Shown here: in pieces, positions 22,264 to 35,507 of the stretch
Position numbering within the stretch: the first letter of the stretch is position 1
Layout: each line of letters starts with the position of its first letter
Assembly (NCBI RefSeq): GCF_028858725.1
Contig: NC_084776.1
Span: 5,022,001-5,086,000, forward strand
Length of the DNA: 64,000 nucleotides
From: Colius striatus
Taxonomy: Eukaryota; Chordata; Aves; Coliiformes; Coliidae
Direction of reading: 5' to 3'
Notes under the pieces: generated by a model
Told to the model about the DNA's origin: nothing
The model's input: the letters and a program-made list of their open reading frames with translations, nothing else
The model's database searches: none
Made by a program: the position numbers and the translations under genes

Positions 22264-25200
22264 AAGAACCAAACTTTCCCTTCCTGAATCTCTTGCCAGT
22301 CGACATCAGCCAAGAGTCTGGCCACGGGGCTCTCTCACCCTCTCTGAGGATGTAGCAAAGACTTAGAGAAGACAATTGTAAATTTATACCCTAAAGAACA
22401 ATGTACAGATTTCAGGAAAAGTACTTCAGCTTTAGCCAGAACTGATCTGCTCAGACACAGCTGAAAGCATCTGATAAAGTTACTGTAAAACCAGACTTCA
22501 AGGCTAAGTATTGTCCATATAAATCTAACCACCACTCCTCCACACACACCCTTCAAGAGAGATGTCCCTTCATGAAGTAACAGGGACTGCTCCTCAAGTG
22601 CTTTGAGCCCCCTCCCCAAGCACTATGCCTTTTTGTACTATTTTTCACACAAGGGTGCCCTCAGAGATGTTGGGGTTTCAAACCCAGAGCCAACTTTCCA
22701 AAACATGCCGTATTTTGAAAGAGCCCATTTTTGTTTCACAGAAAAATAAACGAGTTTGCATCATAAAGGCTTTATCCCCCCAAACCCAAAGCCTCCCATA
22801 CAGTTAAAAATCAAATCCAGCTTTATTTTCCTGCGTGAGTCAGGCTGCACGCAAAGAGCTTCAGAGGAAGGCAAATTTGTGGTGGAGAATAGAACTAAAG
22901 GAAGAAATCCAGAGAGGGATACTTGTTCTCCTAACAGCACGCTCCTATTTTCCCAAGACATTTGCTAATATTTTCATTTTAAAACTAGAGGAAAGCCACC
23001 CCCTTCCCCCCTAAAAGAAGTTTTAAATATGATAAAGACACACAAGGACACACTTTATTATTTCAACAATTATTGCTATTTTCAGAGCTCCAGCACAGCT
23101 ACTTCCTTCCATAACTGGACTTCAATCAAACCCTAGTGAAGCTTTTGATCTTGGAAAGAGTAACAACATAGCTCTGTTATCGGCCCATGGGGGGGGGCAA
23201 AGGGTAGGACATCTAGAATTTTTCAATAAAAGAAAGTTAATTACTTTGACTTATATTTATCAAAGGTCATGGCTACAAGTTCTGAGTGCACATACATAAC
23301 GGTGCACACTGGAAATCTTGTATAGATTGGCCAGAGTTAAGTGTTGGGATTATACTATCTGTGTGCATTAAAAAAAAAAGGAGGAAAAAAAAAGCAGCAA
23401 AACAATGCTAGATTACTATCCAAATATACCCCAGTGGATGTCCTGCCAAGCAGCAAATATGTGGCTGTAAGATCCAAACTGAAATAAAAGCTTGGCCAGG
23501 AGCCCAGAGCTTCACTGTATTTTGCTCAGCTCGCCATAGTCTGGCAGAACAGAGTGAACACATTCTCAGCCACGTGATAAAGGGAGTCCGTCAGGCCAAG
23601 CTGATTTCCTTGTGTTGGTTAAATGTGATCTTCAGACTGTACACACCAGCGGCTTTGGGAAAACGTGAGCCAGTGGGAAACAACAAGCCATAGGCTATAA
23701 ACTGAAAGGCAGCAGAAAAATTACTTCAGGAGTTTGCTTAAAAGCTAGTGTTGCTCAGTGCTATATTTTAATGAGGTGTTAGCTCATAGGGCTGAGCACA
23801 CTCTGCAAGGGTGCTGAGCGCTGTACATTCATTCACATGGGTTTCTACAGCAGTTACACCCCATCAGCTCCTTCAAGGATGCAGACTCTGAAAAGATCTA
23901 GTTCTGGAACGGCACAGTATAAACTCTTCACTGTGGAGGGTTATGAGAGCTTCCCATCAGGGGCTCAGAAATGCAAAAGGCTGAATGACTTAAAATTCAA
24001 CACTCAAGGGAGCTGAGTGTTAGGCCTCTCAGAATGTGGCCCAGTACAGGAAGGGTACAAAGCTGATGGTGATGCAAATCCCCTATGGTTGAGATTCTGC
24101 AGACACTACTGAAACAGCCACCAAGTAACACTACTGAACACAGGGAAACACTCATGTAGTGAGACAGAATTTGTCCAAAGGATTCAACCTGAAAACCAAG
24201 CAGGACCTAATGAGATAAAAGCTACCCCAACAACAGGTATTGTATTTTGATAGTAGCGACAATCATGTTTTAAAATAGCTAACTTAGGGAGACACAAACA
24301 GCAGCCCTGGCCAGCATCAGAGGTGCACGTGACTCGTGAGAGCATGTCACCTGTGGAAGCAGAAAGAAAAGCTTCCAGATGTAAGGTACATCCCTGATAC
24401 AGATAAGAGCAATTCAGATGAAAGTGTCTTGAGAATACATAAGAAAAGTGAGATTTGTTTACTTTCTAGCAGTAATAAATGATAACTCAGGCACAAGCAG
24501 CAGCTGGTGAAATCAGAGACACACACAAGTTGACAATTATACCTCCAGTTCTTTCCTTCTATTTAGCTAATGATTTCTTTTCATGTGCTCGGAACAGCCG
24601 CCAGACAGAGACTGCCACAATTTTCAGCAATGACTTCACCATGTCGCACGGAGAAAAATGAATGGATAAGAGAGTCTGGAAACGCTGTGCCTTAAACCTG
24701 GTGATGAGTCCTGTCCAACAAAAACCTCAGTCTTTCTGAGAGCAGCCATGTGATTATGGACGCATGAACGTCCAGTCTCAGAGTCTGGACAACCATGCTC
24801 TGATTTTTTTGAGTGTCAAGACACCAAGAGCAAAGGTGTTTCAAGTAGATACTCAAAATGAAGCTGGCCAACATTTGCAACTGAAGGCTTGTGGTTTGAC
24901 CTTCTCAAAAGGTAAATATGCAGGTTAACTTTAAATATGCTACACTCTTTCCTACTTCTTTAAGTATACAATTGAGTGATGCAGGTGTTCACAAGGTCAA
25001 CCTCCTGCTCCATTTTACTCAATTTTTGTTGCTCTCACGAAATATCTCACTCACCAGACTACTACCACTTCAGAAAATACTTCACCTAATGAGTCAGTCC
25101 CATTGGTTTTTTTGCCCATGTAAATTAGAGTAAGGCATTGTAACAACATATGGCTAAGGAATATGACAATCTGACTTATTAACCCTATCTATTAAGCTTT

Positions 25201-28200
25201 TCTCTTCCACGAGAAACAGTCTTTGCTACAGGCAGGGGAATTAATTTCTCATTTTCCAATGTATATGTAGTGATACAGAATGCAGGCTCCCAGACAGCTG
25301 GTAACAAAAGCCTCACTATGGCCAGACTCTTGGGACTAACCTGCTTGGGCAGCCACAGTCCCTGGAGAAGCCTGGAAATCAAACAACAGTACTCTAAGGT
25401 ATTTGTATTTTACTCCCCAAAGTCTGTGTATTCTTTACTAGTCTTCAGAGCAGTGATCACCCAGCTCAACAGGGCTCTGATTTTGGTCACCCTTCTATAA
25501 CTGCCTAGTCAGTCCGTCAGTTATTGTTCCACACTCACTCTACAGTAAGCAAAGAGAATTGAGCTACTCCACAGGGCTAGGCCAGTATATAAAATGGATG
25601 CACTAGATTATCTCAGGATGCCTCTAACACACAGAAAAACAACCATTGAACAAATATATACTGCTGTGAACATTTTACTTTGAGATGGCTATGCTGCTGT
25701 GGTGTACTTCAAACAACAGTGAGCTTACAGATATTTCAGATCCAGATCTGATGTTTTACTCTTCCAAAGTGAAGATCAAGGCAATGCCTTAGACACAGGA
25801 GTTTTTTAACAGAAAAAGAAAGAGAAAAAAAATTAACAACTGCAACACTCCCCAGTAAACTTTCTCCAACTTAATCCTGAGAAAGCAGGAAGAAACTCTT
25901 GAATGTCTTTTCATGCCACTGCCAGATCCGACGGCTTTTGACCCTCTGATAAGGGTTACCTTAACACAAAGGCTATCAAAGTGTCTCAATATCATGCTGG
26001 AAACAGACCATAGGAACATAGAGAGGTTCTAACAAATGTGTAAATGTAAAACAAGTCTATCTGTCGAGGGGCAGAGGGAAGGGGACAGGCAGGGAGTGGG
26101 AGAGTCCACCCAGCAGCGCTGCATTACCCTGTGAGCGTGTTGTGTCATTACAGCTTTATCCCGACACACCCATATTTTACAGCACACAATGTACTGTACA
26201 ATTCACAATGCCAAGAAACTCAACATATCTAATCTGGCAGAAAAACAAAGTCATATCAGGTTAATCCAATTCTTAAATTGCACAACTTTGAAAAGCCAAT
26301 AGGAAAACAAATCTTCCCCCAGCTTGGGCTCCCCCCATTCCTCCTCCCAACACACATACCCTGCCACGACCTACTTTTCCTCTTCGATCCCTCAACGTTT
26401 TTAGCCTACTCTCACTCTCCTCTGTCTCTCATTCACTTCTACCCTACCTCCACCCCAGACCCCGGTGGCAGAGTGGAAAGTTACGCTGATTAGAGCGAGC
26501 TGTAAAAGGCAGCTTTGTGTGCAGCACTCGGGCCGAAACACGTCGGGAAGAATGAATGGCAAGACACATACACAAGGTCACTTGGACATCTGCCCACCTG
26601 TGATACTGCAATAATTGTGATAAGATAACAGGCCTCAAATTTTAAGTTGGCTGACTGCAAAGTAGTTTCAAGCAGGGCAGTGGAGTCGGGGTGCTTCTCC
26701 TGCAGAAGAGGAACAGGATAGAGCAAAGTTGCATAAAAAGCCAGAAAATACGAAATAACTGTGCTCAACTTTGGAGAGGATGAAGATCACAAGACTCCAG
26801 GGGCTGAGGATTTCAAAGGAAGAATAACTGTGGAAAAAGGGTTGCGACGTGCTCCCCCAACACACTAAACCAATTAAACCTGGCTTCTTGCAGATTCATT
26901 TCTCAAACTCAATTGATATCTCCCGCTAGCTAAAAGGGTGTCAGCTTTCCCACTAGCATTTCACACAGATCAGGTGTTTTAAAGGTCTGATGTAGAACAT
27001 GTACATTTACAAGTCCTCCTGCTCAGGAACATTCTCACCCTAACCACTCAGCATGACATTTAGGAATGGAGTTATTCTTTCAGAATGACAACTTGCTGAC
27101 CACATTTGGTTAAAAATCAGTCAATATACTCAAAAATCATGAAGCAGGAACGAGGCAAGAAGCTGCAGACACCTAACATGACTGGATATGGTTTGTTTTC
27201 ATAGCAAACCAGGTGAAAAAATAACACCCCAAGGCTCATTTATTAGAGCTGCAGGAGTTACAGATAAAATAACCAAACGCTCCGTGCAGCAATGAGGGGC
27301 TGCAGCTGCAGGGATTACGGACGTCAGTGACATCTCTATTTCCACTATGCAGTACAAAGGAAAAAGGAACAGTGGTGTGTCTGATTGCTGCAGGGTTCTT
27401 CAAATTAAGTCGGTTTAACCCTCTCTGTTTTGATGACGAACAGGATTTGGTCTGTAGTGCTTAGTTCCTACTTAACCAAGCATTAGAAGCTAAGCACACA
27501 GCTGTTTTTTAAGCAGCCTTCGTGCTGGAGTAGGGCTCCTTTCTGAATGTTGAAATGGTGACTTTGTGAAAATTACTAAATTGTTTTAAATCACCTCCTC
27601 TGTTTCAATGCAGCCCTCTCACTCCATGCTCCAGTTTTGTGTTCTGCAGCCTTGAGTAATGTACTCTTCTACAAGAAGGTTTAGTGCTATTATTTCAGTA
27701 ATTTCACTGTGCTAAAAACATTGATTGCTCTGTCAAACAGAGTTCTGCTGGAGTACTTTGTGTTTAAAAGTTTCAAATTACTGTTCCTTCAGGTTTGGTT
27801 TGGGTGGTTTTTTTCCAAATGCAGTCTAGTTTCCTTCCTTGTCTCCTTAGGATCTCAAGTTATAAGCAGTTACTAGTGGGACAGCTTTTCATTTGTTTTT
27901 TCACCTGTATCATGACTGCCAAGTTACCAGGTCACCTCAAATACAACAACGGCCACATACAATAATAATGTAGGGAGCCCTGCAGGCATTTTTTTAAACA
28001 ATTAAGATCCAATCATTTCCACACAAAGTAACGGATCTTGCTATGGACAGAGAACTCTGCTCATTCATTTGTTTATTAAATTCAAGAGTACCAACTAGTT
28101 CTGTAATGAATTACTTACTCTTTGACCTATTGTCCACAGCCATGTTCCAGAACAAAGAATTTATAGCAAGCTGAGCTCCCTAAGGCTAATTGGAAGAAAA

Positions 28201-30576
28201 CAGTTTGGGGGGGCGTTTAAACCATTCTCCATCCTCAACAAATCTTTCTCAAACTATGTATTTTTGCCTCTCTGCTTAGACACCTACATATCTAAGGATG
28301 ACATTTTGTTAGAGATAAGTTATTGCTGTAGTTCACTCTAGCTTCTGCTTGTAGTAAAAGCCTGCTGATATACCCATCTGTGGGTTCCTGTCCAGTTTTG
28401 TTTCAGTAGTACTCTAGGCTTGTGTTCCACTTGACAAGGACATGAGTTTTCCAGGACTCTAATGCAGCTTGGATTTTTTATTTCATCCTACAAACATACA
28501 CCAAAACACATGGAAAGAGCTTCAAAATCCTCAAAGCCTGTTTTCATTAAACGGCAAGTAATACGAACAAGAGAATACTACCAGTAAGATGAAGAACTAA
28601 AACTGCTTCAAAGTTGAGCAGAGAACCCTGAAGCAAGAGCATGCCACATCAGAGAAGTTAAACAATGGTGCTGGATGGCATACAATGAAAATCTGGGCCA
28701 AATTTAGCCCTGGTAAGATTTTTTCAGAGAATGGGATAGGGCAGCATAACTGTACAACAGCTTCCAGTGTGTCAGAAATGTGAGAGGTTGAACAGTAACT
28801 TGTATTCACTTAAAACATGATGGATAGCACTTCAGTCATGCAAAGCTGAAGTGCTATGAAGAGCTATATCAGAAAAGAGAAAGAAAAACACAAAGAACCA
28901 AACCCAAAAAACCCACATGCTGCCTTACCTACCAGTGTTAGCTTTCCCCACAGCAGCTCTGAAGCTTGTAGGCCCAAAGTCAGTTTTGTGATAGACAGAA
29001 CCTTTAATGCCATTTGTTCATTAAAAGAAATGCAGGCAATACAAGTTGAAGTCTGTTTGTCACCCATGCATTTTGACACAGTTGTGCATTCTACATCCAT
29101 TCCTCTATATTAAACTCATTATGTGTAACTTTATTAAATGAAGGAGATTTGAGGTTTAGGTGAACGTGGATTATTTTTCACAACTCTCGTTCTCTACTTC
29201 ACACAGAGGAGGTCAAACTGCAGCTTTTTGTGACTATTCAGACAAAAGATTGAAAATGCATTTTATTATGAAAGTAAGGCTCCAAAAAAAAAAATGAAAC
29301 TTATGATCATGTTTGAGAGATAAAAACATTCAATAGCTCCATAGCATACTGCCAGACAACCAAACTTCTGATTTCATAATGTTCTAAAGTGCTCTTTACT
29401 GATGACTACGTACTTTCATCCTGAGAAAACTCCACTGGTGCACTGAGAGCTGTTGCTCCCCTCAAAAAAAGAAATAAATCCAGAAAGATGAATGACAAGA
29501 GAGGGAATGGTGACATTTTGCTGCTCCACCTAGGAGTTCATGGAGAGCAGTCAACAAGCTGCTTGCCTGCTGAGCAATACTGAAATCAGAAAGACCACAT
29601 GAGGAGTAAAGTACTCATTGCTGAGATTAATTGGGCAAAATCTGGCCACTGCTAGCTCCCACAATTGCCAGTCTACAGTCACATAAATATGTAGAGATTG
29701 AACAACTTAATGTGCTGCCTAGTAGCTTCATCTAATAAAATCATATCCATGCTGTCTTTGCACACATCTCGTGATGACATCTTCTCTCTTAATTATAACA
29801 TTGCTTTATGAAAGAATTTGGGGTGTACTTGCTTCTTAAAAATCAAATCACTGGAGAATCATTCCATCAAACCCTCTCCAGTACACTTTGAGATGGGAAG
29901 CAAGGCTCTGAGACACTGGACTTTTTCTAGATAACTGCAACAAGCTCAGCACTCAGACATCTTTGAAAAGTCCTTCTAAGAGGACAAAGTAAAGTCCTAT
30001 TTGTTGCCTCCATGTATCCTCTTCCTACCACCACATATCCCTTTCTTCCCCAAGCAGCTCCACCCGTGTGGAAAGCACAACTCATGACGAGAACTGAAGA
30101 GTCAGGCCAGCTATATTTTAAAAGCATGGCGTAAACCCCAAGACATTTCATGCTGTTTAGTGTTTGAACTCAGAATTAACTTCAAGTTCTTTCACGCAGT
30201 CAAGCAATTATTTAACCGATAATCAACATTTAACAGTGAATATTAAAATTAGATGGCTTGAAGGAGACACGGTGTTCTTGCTTCCAGCACTAACAAGGCT
30301 TGTACGCTCAGCACTTTTCCCCCCCCCGTTGTCATGTGACAAGGCTATTTTTACTTTTTGCCTGAGTATATTTTGCATCATCCTTTGATCCAGAAAGCAG
30401 TTTTTGTGAGGCTTGTCTGCATATTGCCTCTCCCTTTCCGTGGCAGTCCGGAGCAAAGCTTTTCCATTTCACTGCAGTTTCGGCATTGGCTGGTGATGGC
30501 AGGAGCACACACAGCCGTGCGTGCGTGCCTGCTGCTCTAGCAAAAGCCATGCTGAGCAGGCTGCACAGGGGACTGC

Positions 30577-30705
30577 CACGTGCCTAAAGCACATGGTCAT
30601 GCAGGCAACAGCCATCCAGAGCCTCACGTGAGAGTCAATGTGAAGATCAGCTCTAGTACCAGCCTGCCTGACGGTTTTAGCTGGTCATTCCCATGTCGTC
30701 ACGTG
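30577..30705. promoter_or_regulatory. Cluster of three CACGTG E-boxes in HLF intron 2
   Basis: Canonical palindromic E-boxes lie at 30577-30582, 30625-30630 and 30700-30705. CACGTG is the preferred site of CLOCK:BMAL1 and also of USF, MYC and MITF-type factors. PAR-bZIP genes are established CLOCK:BMAL1 targets; Dbp has intronic E-boxes. The cluster lies about 4.5 kb into intron 2 and is a candidate clock-responsive enhancer. Confidence 0.45.
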
Positions 30706-32639
30706 GGAGACTAAAGGTCAGGAAATTCCCAGCTCCTCTTGGTGCTGGAGGTAGAGTCCTTCGACTCTAAGAGAGGGGGTTCAAGCTGCTCATGCAATAC
30801 CTAGTAACTGCTTGTAAACAATGATTAAAGCTTAGGAGAGGATTCCATATACAAGCTGGCTGCTGGGAATGCTGCGCTTCACACTACAAAGGCTGTGCTG
30901 GAAGAGGAGGTCACGTTAAGAAACACATGGGAAGGAAGACTGCAATAAAGGGAGTGTCGCACACACACCCTTTTGCGGGCTGCCCCCTTCACCAAGTCAT
31001 CCCCAGTATGCAGTTGAGAGGCTGGATGGAGCAAGAACAGACCTCTCCCAGTTGGCTGCTGTGCCTATCACAAACAAGAGTTAAAATAAAATGCTGGAAA
31101 GCAACCAATCACACCTAGTGTCAGTCATCACCCTTCAGTACCTGTATGTAAGAAGAAGTAATGGATACTGTACTCTAGATGAAATATCCCAGCTAAATAA
31201 ATAAAACATGGCATTTAATAAAATCTTTGTGTTCATGAGGGGGTGGGAGGAGTAAGTACACTTCAAATGGAAACAGTTTTCAGCTTTTTAACTCACGTAT
31301 CCCTAAATCTTTTTTTAACTGAAAGTGAAGGCTTGCAGATACTGCACACAGGTGTATTTCTGCAGCAGATTACAAAGCTTATTTTTCCCTTTCCTTAAAT
31401 AATCTTTGGTAGATCATTTGCAAGCAGTCTAAGGCACTCAGCCATCCAGGCAACACAGACTGAAAACCACTCTCATAGGAATGCAGAGAATGAGGTTCTT
31501 TCAAAGCCTCTGCCAGTCCTGTCCCTAAGGAGCAGGGCAGTACTGATCCATGGGCTATCACTCTGTCAGCAGCATCCCCATGATGCAGCCCTACAGCCAA
31601 GGCTTTGGTGGTAAACAGAAAACTCCGATCTAAACCACAAAACCCCAAAACTGTTCTAATTAGGGTCTTCCATCAAGCTTAGCTGATGCTTCTGAACTCC
31701 ACTTCATTCAAACCCCTTCCAGTAGATGCCTCCTTCACCCAATTAAGGACTATAAATAGGGAAGAGAGTCAGGTATAAGCAACCAACAACTAGTTACCTG
31801 CAAAATACAAACCTCCCTTAACATGTAAAGAGCTACAAATACTCCAGATTTCCTTAAAGGACTCCACATGTATATGGAGATCTATGTTCCATCCACCAAA
31901 AACACGGCAAAAGATAATGCAAAGTGTGCAACAGATGAACAACCACGAAAATGTATTTGTGGTAGCAGGTTACTTCAAGAGCTAGCTTTATAAAACCTGT
32001 TTTTCCAAGGGAGACTACAGATTCCAACCAACTAACCAGCATCCAACACCAGGAGAGAAAAGAAGTCTCAGTGCTTCAACACATCATGGTGACTGGTGAT
32101 CTGCAATGCTCAAATAAATCAAGATAATACATTTTTGTTAATAAAAAGAGTACTGTGAAAAAGATATATTTCAGATTCCAGTCTTGAAACAGCCATTAGC
32201 CTCTGTCTTTCCTCTTCAAAAGAAAACTACTGCTTGCCATACGCACGTTCCCCAAACAGAAATTTACAGGACAGTAGGCACTTGCTTTAGTCTTTGCTAT
32301 AGTTCAGAGAACAAACTGGTAAGTCTAAACATTTTTCCACTGACCAGACAATCTGAGCTGAAAACACAGAATTCAGGTCAATTTGTCAGGAACTTTTTTT
32401 CCTTGTTGCAGTTATTTTTTAACCTTTAAGAACAACAACAAAAAGACCAGTGAAGATTTTGTAATGTCATGCTTAAAGTCAGGGTCAGCTCAGCTTTACT
32501 GAGCCTGATGACAGGAGAATGCCAATGCAGATTTCTAGATCTCTGGTATAAAATGTATATTTGTGCAACAGCGTTAGCTTCTAAAGGTAGCTAAGGCTTG
32601 TATTTCACCATGTGCATAAATTTCATTCTTCTTATGCCC

Positions 32640-32790
32640 CTCTCCTGCAGCCCCTCTGTCAGGCACCCCACGCCCGTGCTGCAGGGACGCTGGCTGCCCC
32701 ACGTGTGCAGCCTCCTCCACCCCCAGCACACGCAGGTACGGGAGCTCTGTCCCGCCGCACGTGACGCCAAATCCTGGGGAGACCTTTGAA
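32640..32790. promoter_or_regulatory. GC-rich intronic patch with two CACGTG E-boxes
   Basis: This 150-bp GC-rich patch retains CpGs in AT-rich surroundings. It contains CACGTG at 32700-32705 and 32758-32763. It lies 2.4 kb into intron 2. CpG retention together with paired E-boxes suggests a regulatory element, possibly clock-linked. Confidence 0.4.
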
Positions 32791-35171
32791 GCAGGGACAT
32801 AAGCAGCACAGGGTTCGACCCCTGCTGTCAGAGTCCACACGCTCAAAATAGGTTTGCATGAAACTCAGAGGACATAACAAGGAAATATTTTCAGGGAGAA
32901 TTACTATCACCTCAAAAAAAATCAGTTTTCCTAAAAATAAGAGCCCGTGGATTAATTTTTATTGAAGTTGTGTATTTCACACTATTGCTCTTGGGTTTAT
33001 TACAGTCACACCAATCACAACAGCTGTGCATATTGGAACAGCAGCTCACATCATTTTAAAAAAGCCTTCCTTTGTGTACAGTTTTTAAAATGTATTTTAA
33101 AAGTCTTAAGGTATGTTAACCAAAAAGCTCCGTTATACTGATTTTAACGCTTACCTCAGGACTAACTTCTATGCTTCAAAGCAGCACACTTGCTTGGCAC
33201 TTTTATGACACCCTGAAAAGATCTGGTTTTATTTCACTAAAAATTTGGGGGTTAAAATATATACTATCTTACTCTAAAAGTTGCTCAAATGTTGAACTCT
33301 AAGGTGATCTTTTTCTTCAAGACAGGTTTCCAAGTAACATGAAAATTTCAACAATCTGATGATAAACCAAGCTCCTGTCCAGTTCTAGTACTTATCTGTA
33401 AGGAGGAGGCAAGAGAAAACACTACTTGAAGAAAAAGAATGAGCTCCCTTTTAAAAAACTCATTTAACCAGAAAATTCTATTATTCTTAAGGCTAGATGG
33501 CATGGGGAAATGAATACCTCCAGCTTTAGAGGTTTTACCCAACCCCAAGCAGGCATGACTTCTTTTACAAGAGTAAAATAAGTGGACAGAGTTTCTAGTG
33601 GGAGAAGTTTCTAACACCGAGCTGCAAACAGCTCAGGAAAAACTCCCCCCCTGCCAAAAACAAAAAAAAAATCAATGAGTTGAAAAGTCCCACAGCCAGG
33701 TGATTACAAATAAATTCTGACAGGTGATCATTAAAAGCCTGGCTGACAACCAGGCTCCTCCAAAAAAACTCCAACAACCAGGACAGATTATCTGCTTTTA
33801 ATTTGGTGTGTATGTGACAGAAAATGCTGTAGCATATACACACTATTTTTAAAAACTGGCTCAGAAAAGCACAAGGGGTTTTTTTCATATCCTGCTCTTG
33901 CCAGCTCCAAACAGATTTTCACTTTGGAAACTCTTTTAAGTTATTAGTTAACTATGAAATATCTTGAAACTGAATGACAAAACAAAGCCAAATCCACATA
34001 AAGTGAGTAAATCAAATCCATGACTTAACACATAGTTCTGACTTGGGGCCAAAGAATCTGTTGACAGGTTTGGGGTGCTTTGGGGGGCATTTTATTTCCT
34101 TTTAATGACAAAGGAATGCTGCACACTTGTAGCACTTCTCTATTTCACCCTGCTCCACAACTCTTGTTCTCCTATTTATTTATTTTGCCTCCTTATCAGA
34201 TGATTCTGACAATGACTTCGCACGCTGAGCATGGCAAACGATCAAGCAGAAGGGAGGAGTGGTTTCCTGCTCCCAAGAGCACCCTTTGCTCTAGCAAGCC
34301 TTGTGTGAGCAGAAGAGCACAATAAATAAGTCACCCTTAGGTTTTTTTCTTTTAAAAAAAAGAAAAAAGAAGTAAAGGCAAAGCTCCATGTTTTCCAAAT
34401 GTCAATGTTGACACTGTTCCACTGACCATGATCTCAGCCATGCTGGTGTCAAGCCAGAGCAGTTATTCTGGACTCATACTAGTGTTTCTAATGGGATGAT
34501 TTAAAGCACTAATAAACTAATAGAAGACTTCCACTGACATCAAACAGGTTTGAATCACACATTACAAATGGACTCCACGATGGTTTCTTTGCCTACAGCT
34601 TAAGGTGACTACAGATGCAAGTTATCAGGTCAGAGTCACACTCAGTTTACGTTAATTTAAGCAAGATTATAACATGTGCCTCATCACTGTGGCAAATTTT
34701 ACTTTAATCAACAGATAATACTATTATGGCCCAAATTCCAAACAGGAAGCGCTGGCTTTAAGTTTTAACCTCCAAATAATTGCCCACTCTTGTCTTCTCA
34801 CATCAAATATTGGCCACGGGAATATTCTCTTTCCCAGTCCTCCTCTCTGTTCATTTAAACCACGGCATCTACATTTCACTGCTCTGTTGGGGTCTTTTTA
34901 CCTGCTAATAGTTAAGCTAGCAACAAAGAAAAGAAGACAGGGAAGTTTCCTTGGAAATCCCACAGTCTCCTTATATAGTTTAAACAAAAATCCGAGTGGA
35001 GTAACTTCACAATCTCCAGAGCTATTATTTTTCATTTTTGGAGTGTCAGTGACTTGGAATCACATTGTCTCTTTCTAAGCTGCCTGTCACCCATACAGGG
35101 ATAAGTAACAATTTACACCGGGAAGGAGGGTTCATGCCAAAATCCATAGGAGGTTCTTAGGGCTGATTTAC

Positions 35172-35507
35172 CTGGTCTGACCGGGCTCTGCATGCAGTTC
35201 TGCGACACCATGCCTGGATGGACTGAAGTAGAAGCCCTGCTGCTGAGGTCCATGACAGAAGGTGATGCTGAGGTAGCTTGCTGGAGACCTGACTGGTGCG
35301 GGCTGTGCTCGTGCTGGTTTGGGCTGGGTGGAATGCCATTTTCTGAGAGGAATTCTTCCAGGTCCATGTATTCCAACTGGAAAGTGTCTCCATCGTATGG
35401 CAGTGTCTTGTCCCATAATGTTGGGCCCAAGAAAGCTGACTGAGGGACCGTGGTACTGGTGCTGTCATCATCTAACTTCTTCTCTTTGTCTTTTTCTTTA
35501 CCGAATG
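35172..35507 (-). CDS. HLF: HLF coding exon 2: activation region
   Basis: The exon completes alanine 36 and encodes residues 36-147 plus the first base of glycine 148. It starts with the charged stretch [12 protein letters not shown]. It then has the conserved PAR-family block [20 protein letters not shown] and [16 protein letters not shown], followed by a Ser/Pro-rich tail ([20 protein letters not shown]). This part carries transactivation in HLF. The splice sites are minus-strand tgtttaag|CATTCGG and ACCAG|gtaaat. Methionine 83 (LEYMDLEE) corresponds to human Met86, the start expected for the known shorter 210-residue HLF isoform. Both alternate frames are open over much of the exon, but similarity and splice phase leave no doubt about the frame used. 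Confidence 0.97.

Larger units (their letters stand above)
9780..35171 (-). other. HLF: HLF intron 2 (25.4 kb)
   Basis: This long intron separates the activation-domain exon from the PAR exon. The donor is minus-strand ACCAG|gtaaat and the acceptor ctgtag|GTC. No coding exon of another gene is recognisable. It holds an intragenic CpG island at 11.1-11.6 kb, a few CR1 fragments, a purine-rich tract, a 29-nt palindrome and several transcription-factor motifs, listed separately. Repeat density is low, which fits a developmental regulator with retained non-coding elements. Confidence 0.9.
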
